From contig JAVSCG010000037.1 in assembly GCA_037367355.1 (NCBI GenBank), forward strand, positions 1 through 60,000: 60,000 bases of DNA, given 5' to 3'. The stretch is from Neoscytalidium dimidiatum. Its lineage: Eukaryota > Ascomycota > Dothideomycetes > Botryosphaeriales > Botryosphaeriaceae. Positions within the stretch are counted from its first letter, which is position 1. Each line of letters begins with the position of its first letter. This document shows, piece by piece, positions 45,722 to 55,855 of the stretch. The notes under the pieces are model-generated. The model ran no database searches and had not been told where the DNA came from. It saw only the letters and a list, made by a program, of their open reading frames with translations. Both the position numbers and the translations under genes were made by a program.

Positions 45722-46456
45722 ATGTTAAACCAGGAAGTCCTCCTCGAACTCGCCCAACGTTCTCATAAAACCGATCCCTCTCCAGCTGGCACCCCGTGTC
45801 AGACATGGCCTGAAGTTCACAGCGCCTCCTCGCCTTGCCTGCTTCCTCCGTGTGGTGGACATCACCGAGGACGAAGCACTCCAGTCACGCTCTCCGGCAG
45901 TCTCATCAGCTCGATAGTCTACGAGGATAATTCTTTCATCGATAACGGCTCCTCACGTATCAGCCGCCGCTTCCACGCCCTTCGTCAACTCCTGCCCCAC
46001 ATCGCCACAGCCCATCGTCATCACGAACCGACATCCCCCCCGCAAGAACTTGACGACGAGTCCGACTCGCTGGAGCCGCACCCTCGCAGCTCCTCGGACT
46101 CCATGTTCGTCCTGACGGACCGCCACAGAAGCGACGGCGGCAAGTGTCGACGACGCAAGCTGCGGCGCCTCGTCCATTTCCCGCGCCGAAGACGCCAAAA
46201 GGAGCCCGTCAACGTCGACGGCCCGTCTTCGCAGCAGCTTTACCCATCACGACGACGAGAGCGAGGGAGGCGGCGCCAGAGGAGGCCACTCCATTCGCGT
46301 GGCGAACGCATCGGCAGGCGGTTGCGCAATCACGACGCGCTGCTGCACCGGATCGTCGTCACGCCGCTGCTCGTCGCGCTCGCCGTGCCGGTAGCTCTGC
46401 TGACGTGTCCGATCTGCGCATTTGTGGTCGTGCGGAATAGTCTGATGGCGAGGTGA
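45722..46456 (+). CDS. Hypothetical protein with C-terminal membrane segment
   Basis: About 244 residues from ATG 45722 (MLNQEVLLELAQRSHK). The centre is Ser/His/Arg-rich, including a very basic stretch (RRRERGRRRQRR). Near the C-terminus is one strong hydrophobic segment (VVTPLLVALAVPVALLTCPI) ending a few residues before the stop. I do not recognise it. The highly basic middle could be a wrong frame caused by a base error, since neighbouring frames are open too; confidence is limited. Confidence 0.35.
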   Translation: MLNQEVLLELAQRSHKTDPSPAGTPCQTWPEVHSASSPCLLPPCGGHHRGRSTPVTLSGSLISSIVYEDNSFIDNGSSRISRRFHALRQLLPHIATAHRHHEPTSPPQELDDESDSLEPHPRSSSDSMFVLTDRHRSDGGKCRRRKLRRLVHFPRRRRQKEPVNVDGPSSQQLYPSRRRERGRRRQRRPLHSRGERIGRRLRNHDALLHRIVVTPLLVALAVPVALLTCPICAFVVVRNSLMAR

Positions 46457-47363
46457 GTATCAATTTGTTTTTTTTTTTTTCACTTTTAGTTGTCCTTTCC
46501 ATTGACCCTAGATTAAGGGGTGGTCCATGGCATCGTCGATTCTGTTCCGGGTGCCAGGACCGACTCCAATAGATAAGAAATTATCCATTACGTGGGTGTA
46601 TCTCGCTCTCTGCTGACCAGCATCCAAAACTCGAGCAGGAAAGAGACACAAGTCTACCATTCGAAGTGCCGTGCGCGCGGACACAAGCCGCATCCGGGCT
46701 GGGTGCCTCCGTCTTGCCGGGGGTGTTTCCTCAGCTAGCGTCAGTTAGAGGGAGGCGTGCACAAGGGAAGCAGGCACATCGTCGAAAATCCATTCGTACA
46801 GCAGGGTTTAAAAAAGAGAGCACACAACGAGGAAGTTGGTATATAAGGGAATTAAGAAACGTTAGCCGCAAGAAAAAAACAACGAACGAGACCGTTTCCC
46901 CTCCAACCGTTTGATGCTGCCGTGCTTTGGTACAAAACACACTACTAATCCTCCCCCCTGCAAGAGCGCTCTCGCTATGCGTTTGTGATCCCAATTCGAT
47001 CCCAGGAAAAAAGAACAGAAATCGAACAAGAAGAGGAAGAGGGGTGGAAAACGTTCTTTTCTCGCTCTCAACACACCGAACTTTAAGACACAGACGAATG
47101 AATTATAGTAGTAGGTAGCAAGCGTGTGGAACCTTTGACAAACAAACCCCCAAGACAAATGAAATATCCCCGGCCCAAAAGGAAATATTGGTAGAGTCGA
47201 CGAGTACTCCCGCTCCCTTTTGTTTTTTTGTTTTTTTTTTGCATAGAAGCGGGGGAGGATATGAGGGTCAGCAAAGCTGATTCCGTAGAAAGCGAAAGAG
47301 AAATTAATATGCCACAAAAGGGGTAGAATTCCGCCCATGTACAATTGCAAGAAAGTATGGCAT
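46457..47363. other. 3' flank of EDE1 / intergenic
   Basis: About 0.9 kb with A and T homopolymers (T12 near 46471, A/T runs near 47224-47241). No gene recognised. Confidence 0.5.
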
Positions 47364-50300
47364 TTACTTAGAGGAGAGATACTCGACAGCCTAAAGTCGG
47401 GGTTAGCCTACTGCTTTGGAATAGTAGTGGTGAGTATGAAGACATACCTTGTTGATATCGTAGTCAAACTTTTCCAGCGCAGCCAAGGCGTCGCCCCTCT
47501 GGTAACCCATGCTCGTGAGGTTCTTCAGGATCGGATCGTCGTGCTCGGTGCCAGTACTCAAGGCCCTGCCAAGTTGAGGCTTCTCCGGCTCGTCTCCAGC
47601 TGCGGGCTTCTCCGAAGCCGACGAGGCGCCCAACAGCTGACTGCCGTCTGCTGTCTGCGGGGCCGTGTTGCCGCTGGTCGACGGCGCAGGCTGGCTGTCG
47701 GACAGCCCGGAAAAGATCGCGTCCCAGTCGTGACCGGAAGCAGCTGCACTCTGAGTGGCGGGCTTAGAAGAGGCGAAGCTTTGAGTGAGATGTTCGAAGT
47801 CCGAGAACGAATCTTCGGCATGGCTCTTGCTGGCATTGTTAGTCGGCGTCGCCTGGCTGGCCATGGTGTTGCTCTTGCTGGCAGCGGGGCTATCGAAAAC
47901 CGGGTTAAACTCATCCAGACCATCACGATGGTTCGAGGCGAATAGGTCATCGTCGTCGTGCGCGTTGGAGGCATCCTTGGCCTCGGCGAGGTCGTCGAAT
48001 CCGGCATCGAAATCGTCACCGAAGGACTGCTTAGCAGGAGCCTGGTTCGAGGGCGATGCAGCCTTATCCGTGGATGGGTAGGATTGCGCGGAGTGGTAAG
48101 CATCTGACGGCACTGTTGACGATGGTGTGTTAGCATTCGAGGTCGATCCAGGAGAAAAGGGGCCAGTGGCCGGAGCTTTTCCAGCAGCGCTGGAACCTCC
48201 GAAGAGGGTTTGACCGGGGGTGAGCGCGGGGGAGCTGAAAGTCTTCTCGGGGGATTGTGATCCGGACTGGGCCGTGGGATCCTGACGAGAAGGCAGCAGT
48301 CCGCCGAACTCCGGTCGGTGGGAAGAGTCAGATCCTCTGGCTCCATTCCGGCTGCCAGTGGTCTGCTCGTAAGTAGGGGGTGGCTTCTGGGCGTTGGGGG
48401 TAGGAAGGTTGCTAGTATTGCGGGAGAAAGGATTACCTGTGTCTCCCGTACCTTCAGGTCCAGAAGTAGTAGGTGCCGGTGCCGCATCTTCACGCTTACT
48501 CTGAGGAGATGCGGGGGCAAAGTTATCATCAAAACCGTGCTCACTGTTTGAGTCACTCTCATCATCGCCGCCGAGGTTCTCAATCGGTGGAAATTCTTGG
48601 TTGAACTTTGACGCTGAGCCAACAGAGCCGTTGAGGGATGAGCCAGTGTTCTGCCTCTCTTGGAACTGTTTGCCAGAACCGAACCCAGCGAACGCGGCGT
48701 CGAAGTCAGCCTTGGCAGCGGAACCTTGTCGCTGAGGCTGGGAACCAAAAGGATCGGAGCGCGGGAAGCTGAAGCTGCCCTTGCTACGGTCGCTCATTGC
48801 ACTTTGGCCAGTGGCTTCAGGTTGAAGGGGGGTGCTCACTTCCGGAAAGGAGCCAGGCATATCGACAGAACTCGACGGTGGGCCGAAAGATTGGAAGGTG
48901 TCCTTTCGCTCTTGGCCGCTTGCAGACCGTGCAGCATCGCTAGCGTGGCTGGCAGCGGGGGAGGAAGTCAGATTACGATTAAAGGGCGAGGGCCCAAATT
49001 CCGGCGCAGACGTATCTTTGGCGGGCTCAGCTGCAGCTGCTGAGGGCGATCCAGGTGCGTTGGTAGGCGTCTCATTGCCCGTGCCTCCGAATCTGCTGGC
49101 CGGGGGAGCGGCCTTGACAGAAGAGCTGAAAGACTCCTGACGGCCAGTTCCCTCGCGAATTGGTAGGATGCTAGAAGAGAACTGGCGAGATTCTGGTGGC
49201 GCCGGGGGCTCACCAACCCGTGGTGACTCGTGGTACTGGGAGAGAGGCGGTGAGGTGGACGGCGTAGGGACACCAGGTTCGGAGGACTGGACGGATTGCC
49301 CTGAAGGCGCTGAGAAACCAGGGGCAGTAGATTCGCCCTTGAAAGAGGTCGTAGGAGCGCTGGCCTGTGCGGAAGAAATTGACGGGCCAAAGAAGTTGTC
49401 GAAGTTCGCTTGGCTAGCCTCGCGGGAGAATCCGGACGGAGACATGGTGTTCTCAGCCGGTTGAGGCGACCTCCTGAAAAAAGGGTTGGTGCTGTGACTG
49501 GCGTTCGATGGCGCAGGGCTTCCAGCAGCTGGCGGGCCTGGGGTGGCCTCTGGACTGCGATTGTAACTGTCTTGAGCAGCCTTCGTCAGTTCGCTCATTT
49601 CATTCTTGAGCTTGTCACGTTCGCCCTCATTAGTGGCAAGCTGCTTCTTATTGATTGCAACCATTCCCTTTTGTTGGCGCGCGTCGGAGCGCATCTTATC
49701 GAGTTGCGGCCGAAGCTGAGCGATTTCCGCGTTTGTCTGGCGGATGCGCTCCTTTAAGCTGGCGTTCTCACGCTGGTCAGCCTCCAGAGCACTGGCCACT
49801 TGCTGATGTTGAGTCGAGAGGTCCTGATATGTTCCCTCGATCATGGCCAGCTCTTGCTGGAGCTTCCTGGTCTCCTGTCGTGAAGCATTCAGTTTCTCTT
49901 CCAGTTGCTTCACGACCTGCACTTCGGCCTCGTATTGCGACCTGAACTGAGACAGACGCATCTCTAGATCACGTTTCTGTGCACTTGTGTTGTTGAGCTC
50001 TGCCTCGGTAGATGCTCTCCTGTTGTGTTTCTTGCATCTGAGTCCGCAACGTGTTAATCTGGTTCGACATGTTGCCCAGCTCCGCGCTTTCGTCGGTAAG
50101 CTTCTTGCTCTGTTCTTGATCATTGTCACCAAGGAGATCATCCATAGCTGAGGGCTGCGGAGGCGCCGGGCTACGGGGTTGAGATCCAGAGCCTCCAGTC
50201 CCTTGAGCGGTCAAGGTCTGGCCGAACGAAGACGAGGGCATGAACGGTTTGAAGATGCTGCTGGGGTTCTGAGGCGCGGGTTGGAAGGCCACGCGGGACG

Positions 50301-51955
50301 GAGATCCGGGGGAAGCTGCTCCGCTTCCGAACGGATCCTTGTTGGGTCCGAAGTTGGTAGCAGAGCCGCCAGTCGACTGTTGCTGTACTGGCGTGGGGGA
50401 AGAGAAAGCATCGAGACCGAAAAGGTCTTCAGAGGCAGACTTGGGAGCGGGAGCGGGAGCAGGAGCAGGAGCAGCAGGAGCAGGGAACGAAGCAGTGGTG
50501 CCGAAAGTGGCTGGAGGCGGGGTTGAGTCTGAGGCCTAGCATTATTGCGCATGCTAGGAGGCACCAGGGCAGGCGGCAGCGATGGTGGCAGATATTGAAC
50601 GCCCGGCTTAGGCCGCTGTTGGCGAATCAGGTACATGGCAACTGCGAACTCATCCCGGTTCAACTGGCCCTCAGAATTAATGTCGGCCAGATCCCAGATA
50701 GCTGCCAAGACCTCCTCGGGCAGTCCAGAGTCACTAAAGAAGACAACGGCCTGTTCACCAGTAATAAAGCCACGGCCTTGAGTATCAACTTTGAAGAGGT
50801 TGTCATAAAGCCTTCTCCTGGGGCGTGATCAACCAGTCATTTCCAGTGGGCTGAGCAGATTGCGGGGGAGTTCCGTAAGGCGGCCTTCCACCCATGGGGC
50901 TCTGTCCACGGCCGGTATTTTGGCCACTAAACTGGCGGGGAATGGGACCTTGAGGAGGTCCTGGAGGACGTATGGTAGGAGCGCCGCGCCTAGATGCGGC
51001 CTCGTAAAGACCTGCAGGAAGTGAGGATGGCAAACCCTTCATGGCACCGCTGCTCAGAGACTGTATCAAATGCATAGCAATGATGAACTCGGTGATGCCC
51101 AGGGCACCGCGTTGCTCTGTATCTGCGAGCGCCCAGATGCGGCCAAGAGTTTCATTTGGTAACCTCGCCTTCTCAAATATGTTCTTGGCCGTCTCCCCTG
51201 TTGGCAGTCAGCATATCCCCTCATACTCTTGGGGCAGTATAATGTACCCGGCAGAACACCGTTCACAGCACCCGACTTCTCGAAAAGCGCGGCATACTGA
51301 GCAGCCCTGTCTGGTGTCAAGGGCGGCACACGGATGGGACCGCTCATCTGGGGTTGGATGGGGCCAGTGCAGCTCCGGACGGCGGCGAGGTATCGAACTT
51401 GGGCAAGGGGCCCGCTGGCTTGGTATCAGCTTTTGTCTGGAAGCACCCGGAGAGGACTCACGCTGAAAAGCTAGCTCAGGAGTTGGAGCCTTGCCTGCTT
51501 GGTAATGGCCGATGAGACGGAGGACCTGGCAGAAGCCAGACGAGGTCAGAAGACCGCGGTTCTCTGTGTCTGCAATCTGCCATATCTGTGTGGCGCAACA
51601 TAGCCCCAGTCAGCTGTCATCTGCACGATTGTGGGATTGGTTGTAGGGCGCGTCGGATTGCGCGGAAACGCACCTCTCCCAGGACCTGCGGCGGCAGTTT
51701 CGTCCTCTCGAAGAACTTCACAGCAACCTCGCCGGTGACAACACCCATCTGCTCGGTGTCTGCCTGGCGGAAGAGTTCGCCGAACACGCGCTTCTCCTCA
51801 GGCGTGAGGTTGAGCGGGGTGTCTGCATGGGCAGCGTCAACAGTCAGCACAAGGCTCCAGGGCGACGATTGGGAGGGCAACTGCAGGCGGCAGGCGGCAG
51901 GCGGCAGGCGGGCGGAGGACTCACTCAGCTCTATGCTTTGCGATGGATCCGTCAT
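47364..51955 (-). CDS. EDE1: Endocytic scaffold EDE1 (Eps15-like, EH and UBA domains)
   Basis: Early clathrin-endocytosis scaffold at the plasma membrane. First exons 51955-51925, 51822-51674 and one beginning at 51585; last intron 47447-47392, last exon 47391-47364. Three EH domains: FGELFRQADTEQMGVVTGEV with IWQIADTENRG; QYAALFEKSGAVNGVLPG with IWALADTEQRGALGITEF; and FKVDTQGRGF with IWDLADINSEGQLNRDEFAV. A Pro/Ala linker, a coiled coil (about 50100-49600: NEMSELTKAA, LEMRLSQFRSQYEAEVQVVK), a long disordered region and a C-terminal UBA (ILKNLTSMGYQRGDALAALE + KFDYDINK / AVEYLSSK) follow. Frame breaks at about 51349, 50817, 50527 and 50015; the first fits a C5 run read as C4. The disordered part is one uninterrupted frame of more than 800 codons. 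Confidence 0.92.
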
Positions 51956-53039
51956 GGTGTTTCGCCAGGCTGCCAACGGCGCAGCATGCGATGGTGGCTG
52001 GGGCAGGTCGGGCGGTGCGGCCGGCGTCAGGGTCAGGGTGACGGGTCGGCGGGCGCGGACGAGCTTTTGGGAGAGGGCGTCTGGGTCGGGGCGCAAGCTA
52101 AGGTGGAGCGAGCGGGCCGCGGCGGCAGGGAGCGGAGGGCGTGGATGAAACAACAGCAGGCGATGCTGTGGTGAGAGTTGAGCAAGGTCCCAAGCTCGGA
52201 GAGGTGCTGGAGGTGTCCCGGCTGCTGGCGCTCGCCATCCATGCGCCAGCGCACGGGCACGCCCACGTCCACCACGAATCGCGGAGCGTGACTCTGTTGC
52301 TGGCATCAACTCGTTGGCTGCACGCTGCAGCTGGAGCGGAGCTGCGCTTCACCCGCTCTCCAATGGCCCGCCCTGTCCGTCCTGCCAATACTCCATCCAT
52401 GGATCGCGCGTCCGTGCAGCGCCGCCCACCCGTCGAACCCGTCGAACCCGCCGCGCGCTCGTGTGCGCTGCTGCGTGCTGCTCTTTGCCCCAGCCAGAGC
52501 TCCATTGCCTCGGCGCTGCTGTGTTACCGCACCCCGGACCCGACGTCAGCGCCGCCGACAGTTTTCTGTCTTGTCTGCTTGCCGCCCGCCCCTCTGCGCC
52601 GTTGCCGCACGAGCTCCACGTGTAGCTCCATGCCGGGCCGGATGGACGACGACTGACGGCTGCCGCCCAGAAACAGCGTGTTCTGGCATGCTGCCAGGGA
52701 AGGCCGCGCCCACCACTCCGGTTCTATGCATGAAGCGCGTGGAAGATGAACCAATGGGATTTTGACCCGCCACTCTGCCGTCGACGCCATCGGCGCATGT
52801 GCTTAACGAGCCGTGCAGGCGGATGTGCTCACGGCGATTTTCCCCACACCTGTGGATTTCCTAAGGCCGGTCGATGCCGAATGATGCCAGCGACCAGGCT
52901 GGAGTGAGCAATAGTATCAATATAGTAGGTTGAAGAGTGTAGTGTACAGGTCTGATATACAGCGCAGCTGCTCCAAGCTGCACAACTCAGTCTAGTCGCT
53001 CAATGCCGCCACCGTTTTCCAATGCCCACCCTCTAGCCA
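51956..53039. other. Intergenic region upstream of EDE1
   Basis: 1.08 kb between the EDE1 start and the stop of the next minus-strand gene. GC-rich to about 52650. Both strands show open frames without recognisable content. It should hold the EDE1 promoter. Confidence 0.45.
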
Positions 53040-53779
53040 TCAATACCGCCTGTTCCGAGACTGCAGCCGTCTTTTGTACAAATCCTCGTTCTTGCAGAAC
53101 CCCAATGCCAGACCAGCGGGCTGTTTCGCTCCCCAAGCCTTGCCGAGTAGCCAATCTGTAACACTAATGACGCGAGTCATCTTATCCCAGTTGTGCCCCT
53201 CCTCGGCGTGCTCGATCGTATGCGTGAGGACGCGGCCCTCCTCGTCGAACTCGAATATGAACAGCCCCACAAACTCTTCATCGTCCTTGGCATCGCCTCC
53301 TAGAAATTCTGTAATCTTGTCAACCTGCTCACTAGCTGAGATGCCGCGGTATAGCGCACCGACGCCTTTGCCCTTCGTCTTGCCACAGGTCTTCCATTTT
53401 ACGATCAGCTTCTCATGCGCGACGCCTGGGGTACCGCCGCAACCATTGCGCGCCATGCGCTCCGATAGTATCTCAAGCTTGACATTGCCTACGACAGGAA
53501 CCCGTCCCCAGGCGACCGGCGCAGTCCACAGCGCCGCGGTGTAAGCGATGCGCCCACTAACGGTAGGAAGATGCGGATGGGTAGAGGGGAACAGATGGAG
53601 CGTGATATGCGGCGACAAGATGTCCTGGGGCAGCGGAGAAGCCAGCAATGTGGGTAAACGCTCGTGGAGGATCCGAATTGCTATGGACGATTGCGTCAAC
53701 TACAGGATGCTTCTCAAAAGCTAGCCTTGAGTAGATTTCCGCTGGATACTTACTCTTGCCAAGTTTCAGGTACGCTCAT
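53040..53779 (-). CDS. Conserved fungal protein of unknown function, start codon at the telomeric junction
   Basis: Main exon 53699-53040 (219 codons): LHERLPTLLASPLPQDILSP, then HLFPSTHPHLPTVSGRIAYT, ALWTAPVAWGRVPVVGNVKL, LIVKWKTCGKTKGKG, EFVGLFIFEFDEEGRVLTHT, IEHAEEGHNWDKMTRVISVT. I recall this as a conserved single-copy fungal protein resembling the DUF2358/NTF2-like group; its function is unknown to me. The main exon starts after a TGTAG acceptor at 53700. A fitting first exon, 53779-53754 (MSVPETWQ), ends in a perfect GTAAGT donor, and the phases agree if one base is restored. The ATG then lies 13 bp from the telomere-like array, so almost no promoter remains. The first exon is inference. 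Confidence 0.65.
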
Positions 53780-53791
53780 CCGGGGTTTCCA

Positions 53792-53938
53792 CCCTAACCT
53801 AACCCTAACCTAACCCTAACCCCCTAACCCTAACCTAACCTAACCTAACCCTAACCTAACCCTAACCTAACCCTAACCTAACCTAACCTAACCTAACCTA
53901 ACTTCCTAACCTAACCTAACCTAACCTAACCTAACCTA
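53792..53938 (+). repeat. Interstitial telomere-like array (CCTAA/CCCTAA)
   Basis: About 147 bp of tandem CCTAA and CCCTAA units on the plus strand, with single odd units CCCCCTAA near 53820 and CTTCCTAA near 53902. Roughly the left half mixes six-mers and five-mers; the right half is pure five-mers. The C-rich strand runs left to right, the orientation of a left chromosome end whose interior lies to the right. Confidence 0.97.
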
Positions 53939-54339
53939 AAAATAGTTTTTCTAAAAGAAAAAATACTATTAAATACTAGTTTATAGATAAATAGATAGCT
54001 AAAGACTAATATAAAAAAAAAATTATTAATATATTACTAATAAAACTCTAATAACTAAATAGAAAATAAAATCTTAATTAAAATTAGCCTATTAAAATCT
54101 TCTCTTTATTAAATTATTTATTTATAAATATAAGCTCTTTATTTCTTTATTAACTTTTTATCTACTATATAATTCTTCTAGTACTACTATTAAAGTTTAT
54201 TATAAAGAAATATTTTTTATCTTAATAACTAGATTTTTAAACTATAAATTAAATATTTAATATAATTAGTAGCTTAATACTAATATTTTAAATAAATAAA
54301 GAAATATTTTATTATTATACGAAGAAACGCTTTATAAAA

Positions 54340-54640
54340 AAAAAGAAAATAAAAAAATATTTTATTATATAATAAAATAAATAACGTAATATAAACGATA
54401 GAACGCTTTATTATATAATAAAATAAATAAAGTAAAATAGATAAAAAGATACTTTATTATTATATAAAGAAATACTTTATTACGCGATAAAATAAACGAA
54501 GTAAAGTAGATAAAAAAATATTTTCTTACTATATAAAGAAATATTTTATTACGCGATAAAATAAGCGAAGTAAAGTAGATAAAAAAACGCTTTATTATAT
54601 AATAAAATAAGCGAAAAAACGCTTTATTATATAATAGAGT
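54340..54640. repeat. Degenerate tandem repeats, period about 67 bp
   Basis: Around three to four diverged units sharing TTTATTACGCGATAAAATAA, GCGAAGTAAAGTAGATAAAA and ACTATATAAAGAAATA. Units vary between ACGC and ATAT/ATAC forms, i.e. C/T and G/A changes. Confidence 0.7.
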
Positions 54641-55114
54641 ACTTTTAATTTTTAAATTAATCGGCTAATATCTAAAGTAGACGATAAGATTAATTTAGCT
54701 AATAATATAAATTAATTATTAAATTAATTATATTTAGTATAAAATTTATTCTTTAAAAAGCTCTTTTTAAAATATATTAGCTTTTATCTAAAATTAAAAT
54801 ATTAATTAAAAGAAGATATTATTATTATAAAATAAGCTTAAAAAAGCTTTTATTTAAAAAGAGAAATACTATTATATTTTTATCTCTTTATTAAAACCTT
54901 CTAAGTTACTATTTTATAATAAATATTAAAAAATTATATAGTTAATTATAAGTAATTATTTTTTCTTAACTATTAGTTTAAGCTTAAATAGTATATTAAC
55001 TATTTTTAATTATTTTTTTTTAGCTTAGAAACTTTATTAATTTATATTTAAATTAAATTTAATTTTTTATAAATTATAATAATAAGCGAAAACTTTAACT
55101 AACTCTAGCGTAGT

Positions 55115-55347
55115 AAAAATTAAAGATATTATATAAGCTTATATATTAAACTTATATTATTTTAGCTATAGATTATAATTATAGCGAAATTTTTAAATTT
55201 TCTATAAAATTCTAGTTTTTTTATAAAACTATAATAGATAAGTTATTAAAATTAAAGATATTATATAAGCTTATATATTAAATCTACGTTATTTTAACTA
55301 TAAATTATAATTATAGTAAAATTTTTAAATTTTCTATAAAATTCTAA
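55115..55347 (+). repeat. Direct repeat pair, about 100 bp, 133 bp apart
   Basis: Copies at about 55115-55215 and 55248-55347 begin AAATTAAAGATATTATATAA and end TTTTCTATAAAATTCTA. They differ at a few sites, for example TTAGCTATAGAT versus TTAACTATAAAT and TAGCGAAA versus TAGTAAAA, all transitions. Confidence 0.8.
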
Positions 55348-55389
55348 CTAGATTTTAAAATTTTAAAAGCGAACGCTATTTTTAATAAG

Positions 55390-55773
55390 TGTTACGCCGG
55401 GACTCTTTCTGGGGGAGTCGAGGCGCGTCGTCAGGCAGCTTGGGCTTTCTAGGGGCCAATACAGTGGTAGGCAGGGGAGGTTCGTACAATAGTAGGGTAG
55501 GAATCAATTGACAAGTTGACCACGGGGGTCCTATCTACTGTGAACGAGTGTGCTCTATATACTGTAGGAGATGGTGGGTGTGACCGCTGGCCGTGACCGC
55601 GGTGGTTCTGGTGGTCAGGTTGAGTGGTCAGGCCTTGGCATTGTGACCGCGGTGTTGTTGCTGAGTCATCGGGGTGGCCACGGGCGTCTTGTATCTTGGC
55701 TGTGTTGTGTTGGTGGGTCCGATTTCCTCCAGCTCAGCACTTCCTCTCCTTCCCTTCTTGCTGCGCCGTAACA
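55390..55773 (-). mobile_element. Long terminal repeat (3' LTR of minus-strand chromovirus)
   Basis: 384 bp bounded by TGTTACG at 55390 and CGTAACA ending at 55773, i.e. short inverted termini TGTTACG...CGTAACA. Directly inside it, on the element's coding strand, lies a purine-rich AGAAGGATAG, a fitting polypurine tract. The other LTR is outside the window, so identity and target-site duplication cannot be checked. Confidence 0.85.
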
Positions 55774-55808
55774 CTATCCTTCTAGGCAGCTTTCGCCCGG
55801 CCCGCTTT

Positions 55809-55814
55809 TATAAG
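55809..55814 (+). promoter_or_regulatory. TATA box candidate for the antisense gene
   Basis: TATAAG at 55809-55814, 47 bp before the ATG at 55856 on the plus strand and 36 bp inside the LTR border. Position and context suit a promoter for transcription opposite to pol. Confidence 0.5.
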
Positions 55815-55855
55815 TGGTCTTCCTGCTGTTTCCTTTGTTTCCTTAGTCGCGCACG

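Larger units (their letters stand above)
53939..55389. repeat. Extremely AT-rich, RIP-like repetitive block
   Basis: About 1.45 kb in which C and G are rare and occur mainly in GCT, AGC, GCG and CGC contexts. No coding frame. Internal repeats (54340-54640 and 55115-55347) differ mostly by C/T and G/A exchanges, as expected after repeat-induced point mutation. The edges are sharp: telomere-like repeats on the left, LTR on the right. Confidence 0.85.

Noticed and set aside
47337..50526. Several plus-strand open frames within EDE1
   Set aside because: Ser/Gly/Leu-rich antisense shadows of the disordered part of EDE1; no start context or motif.
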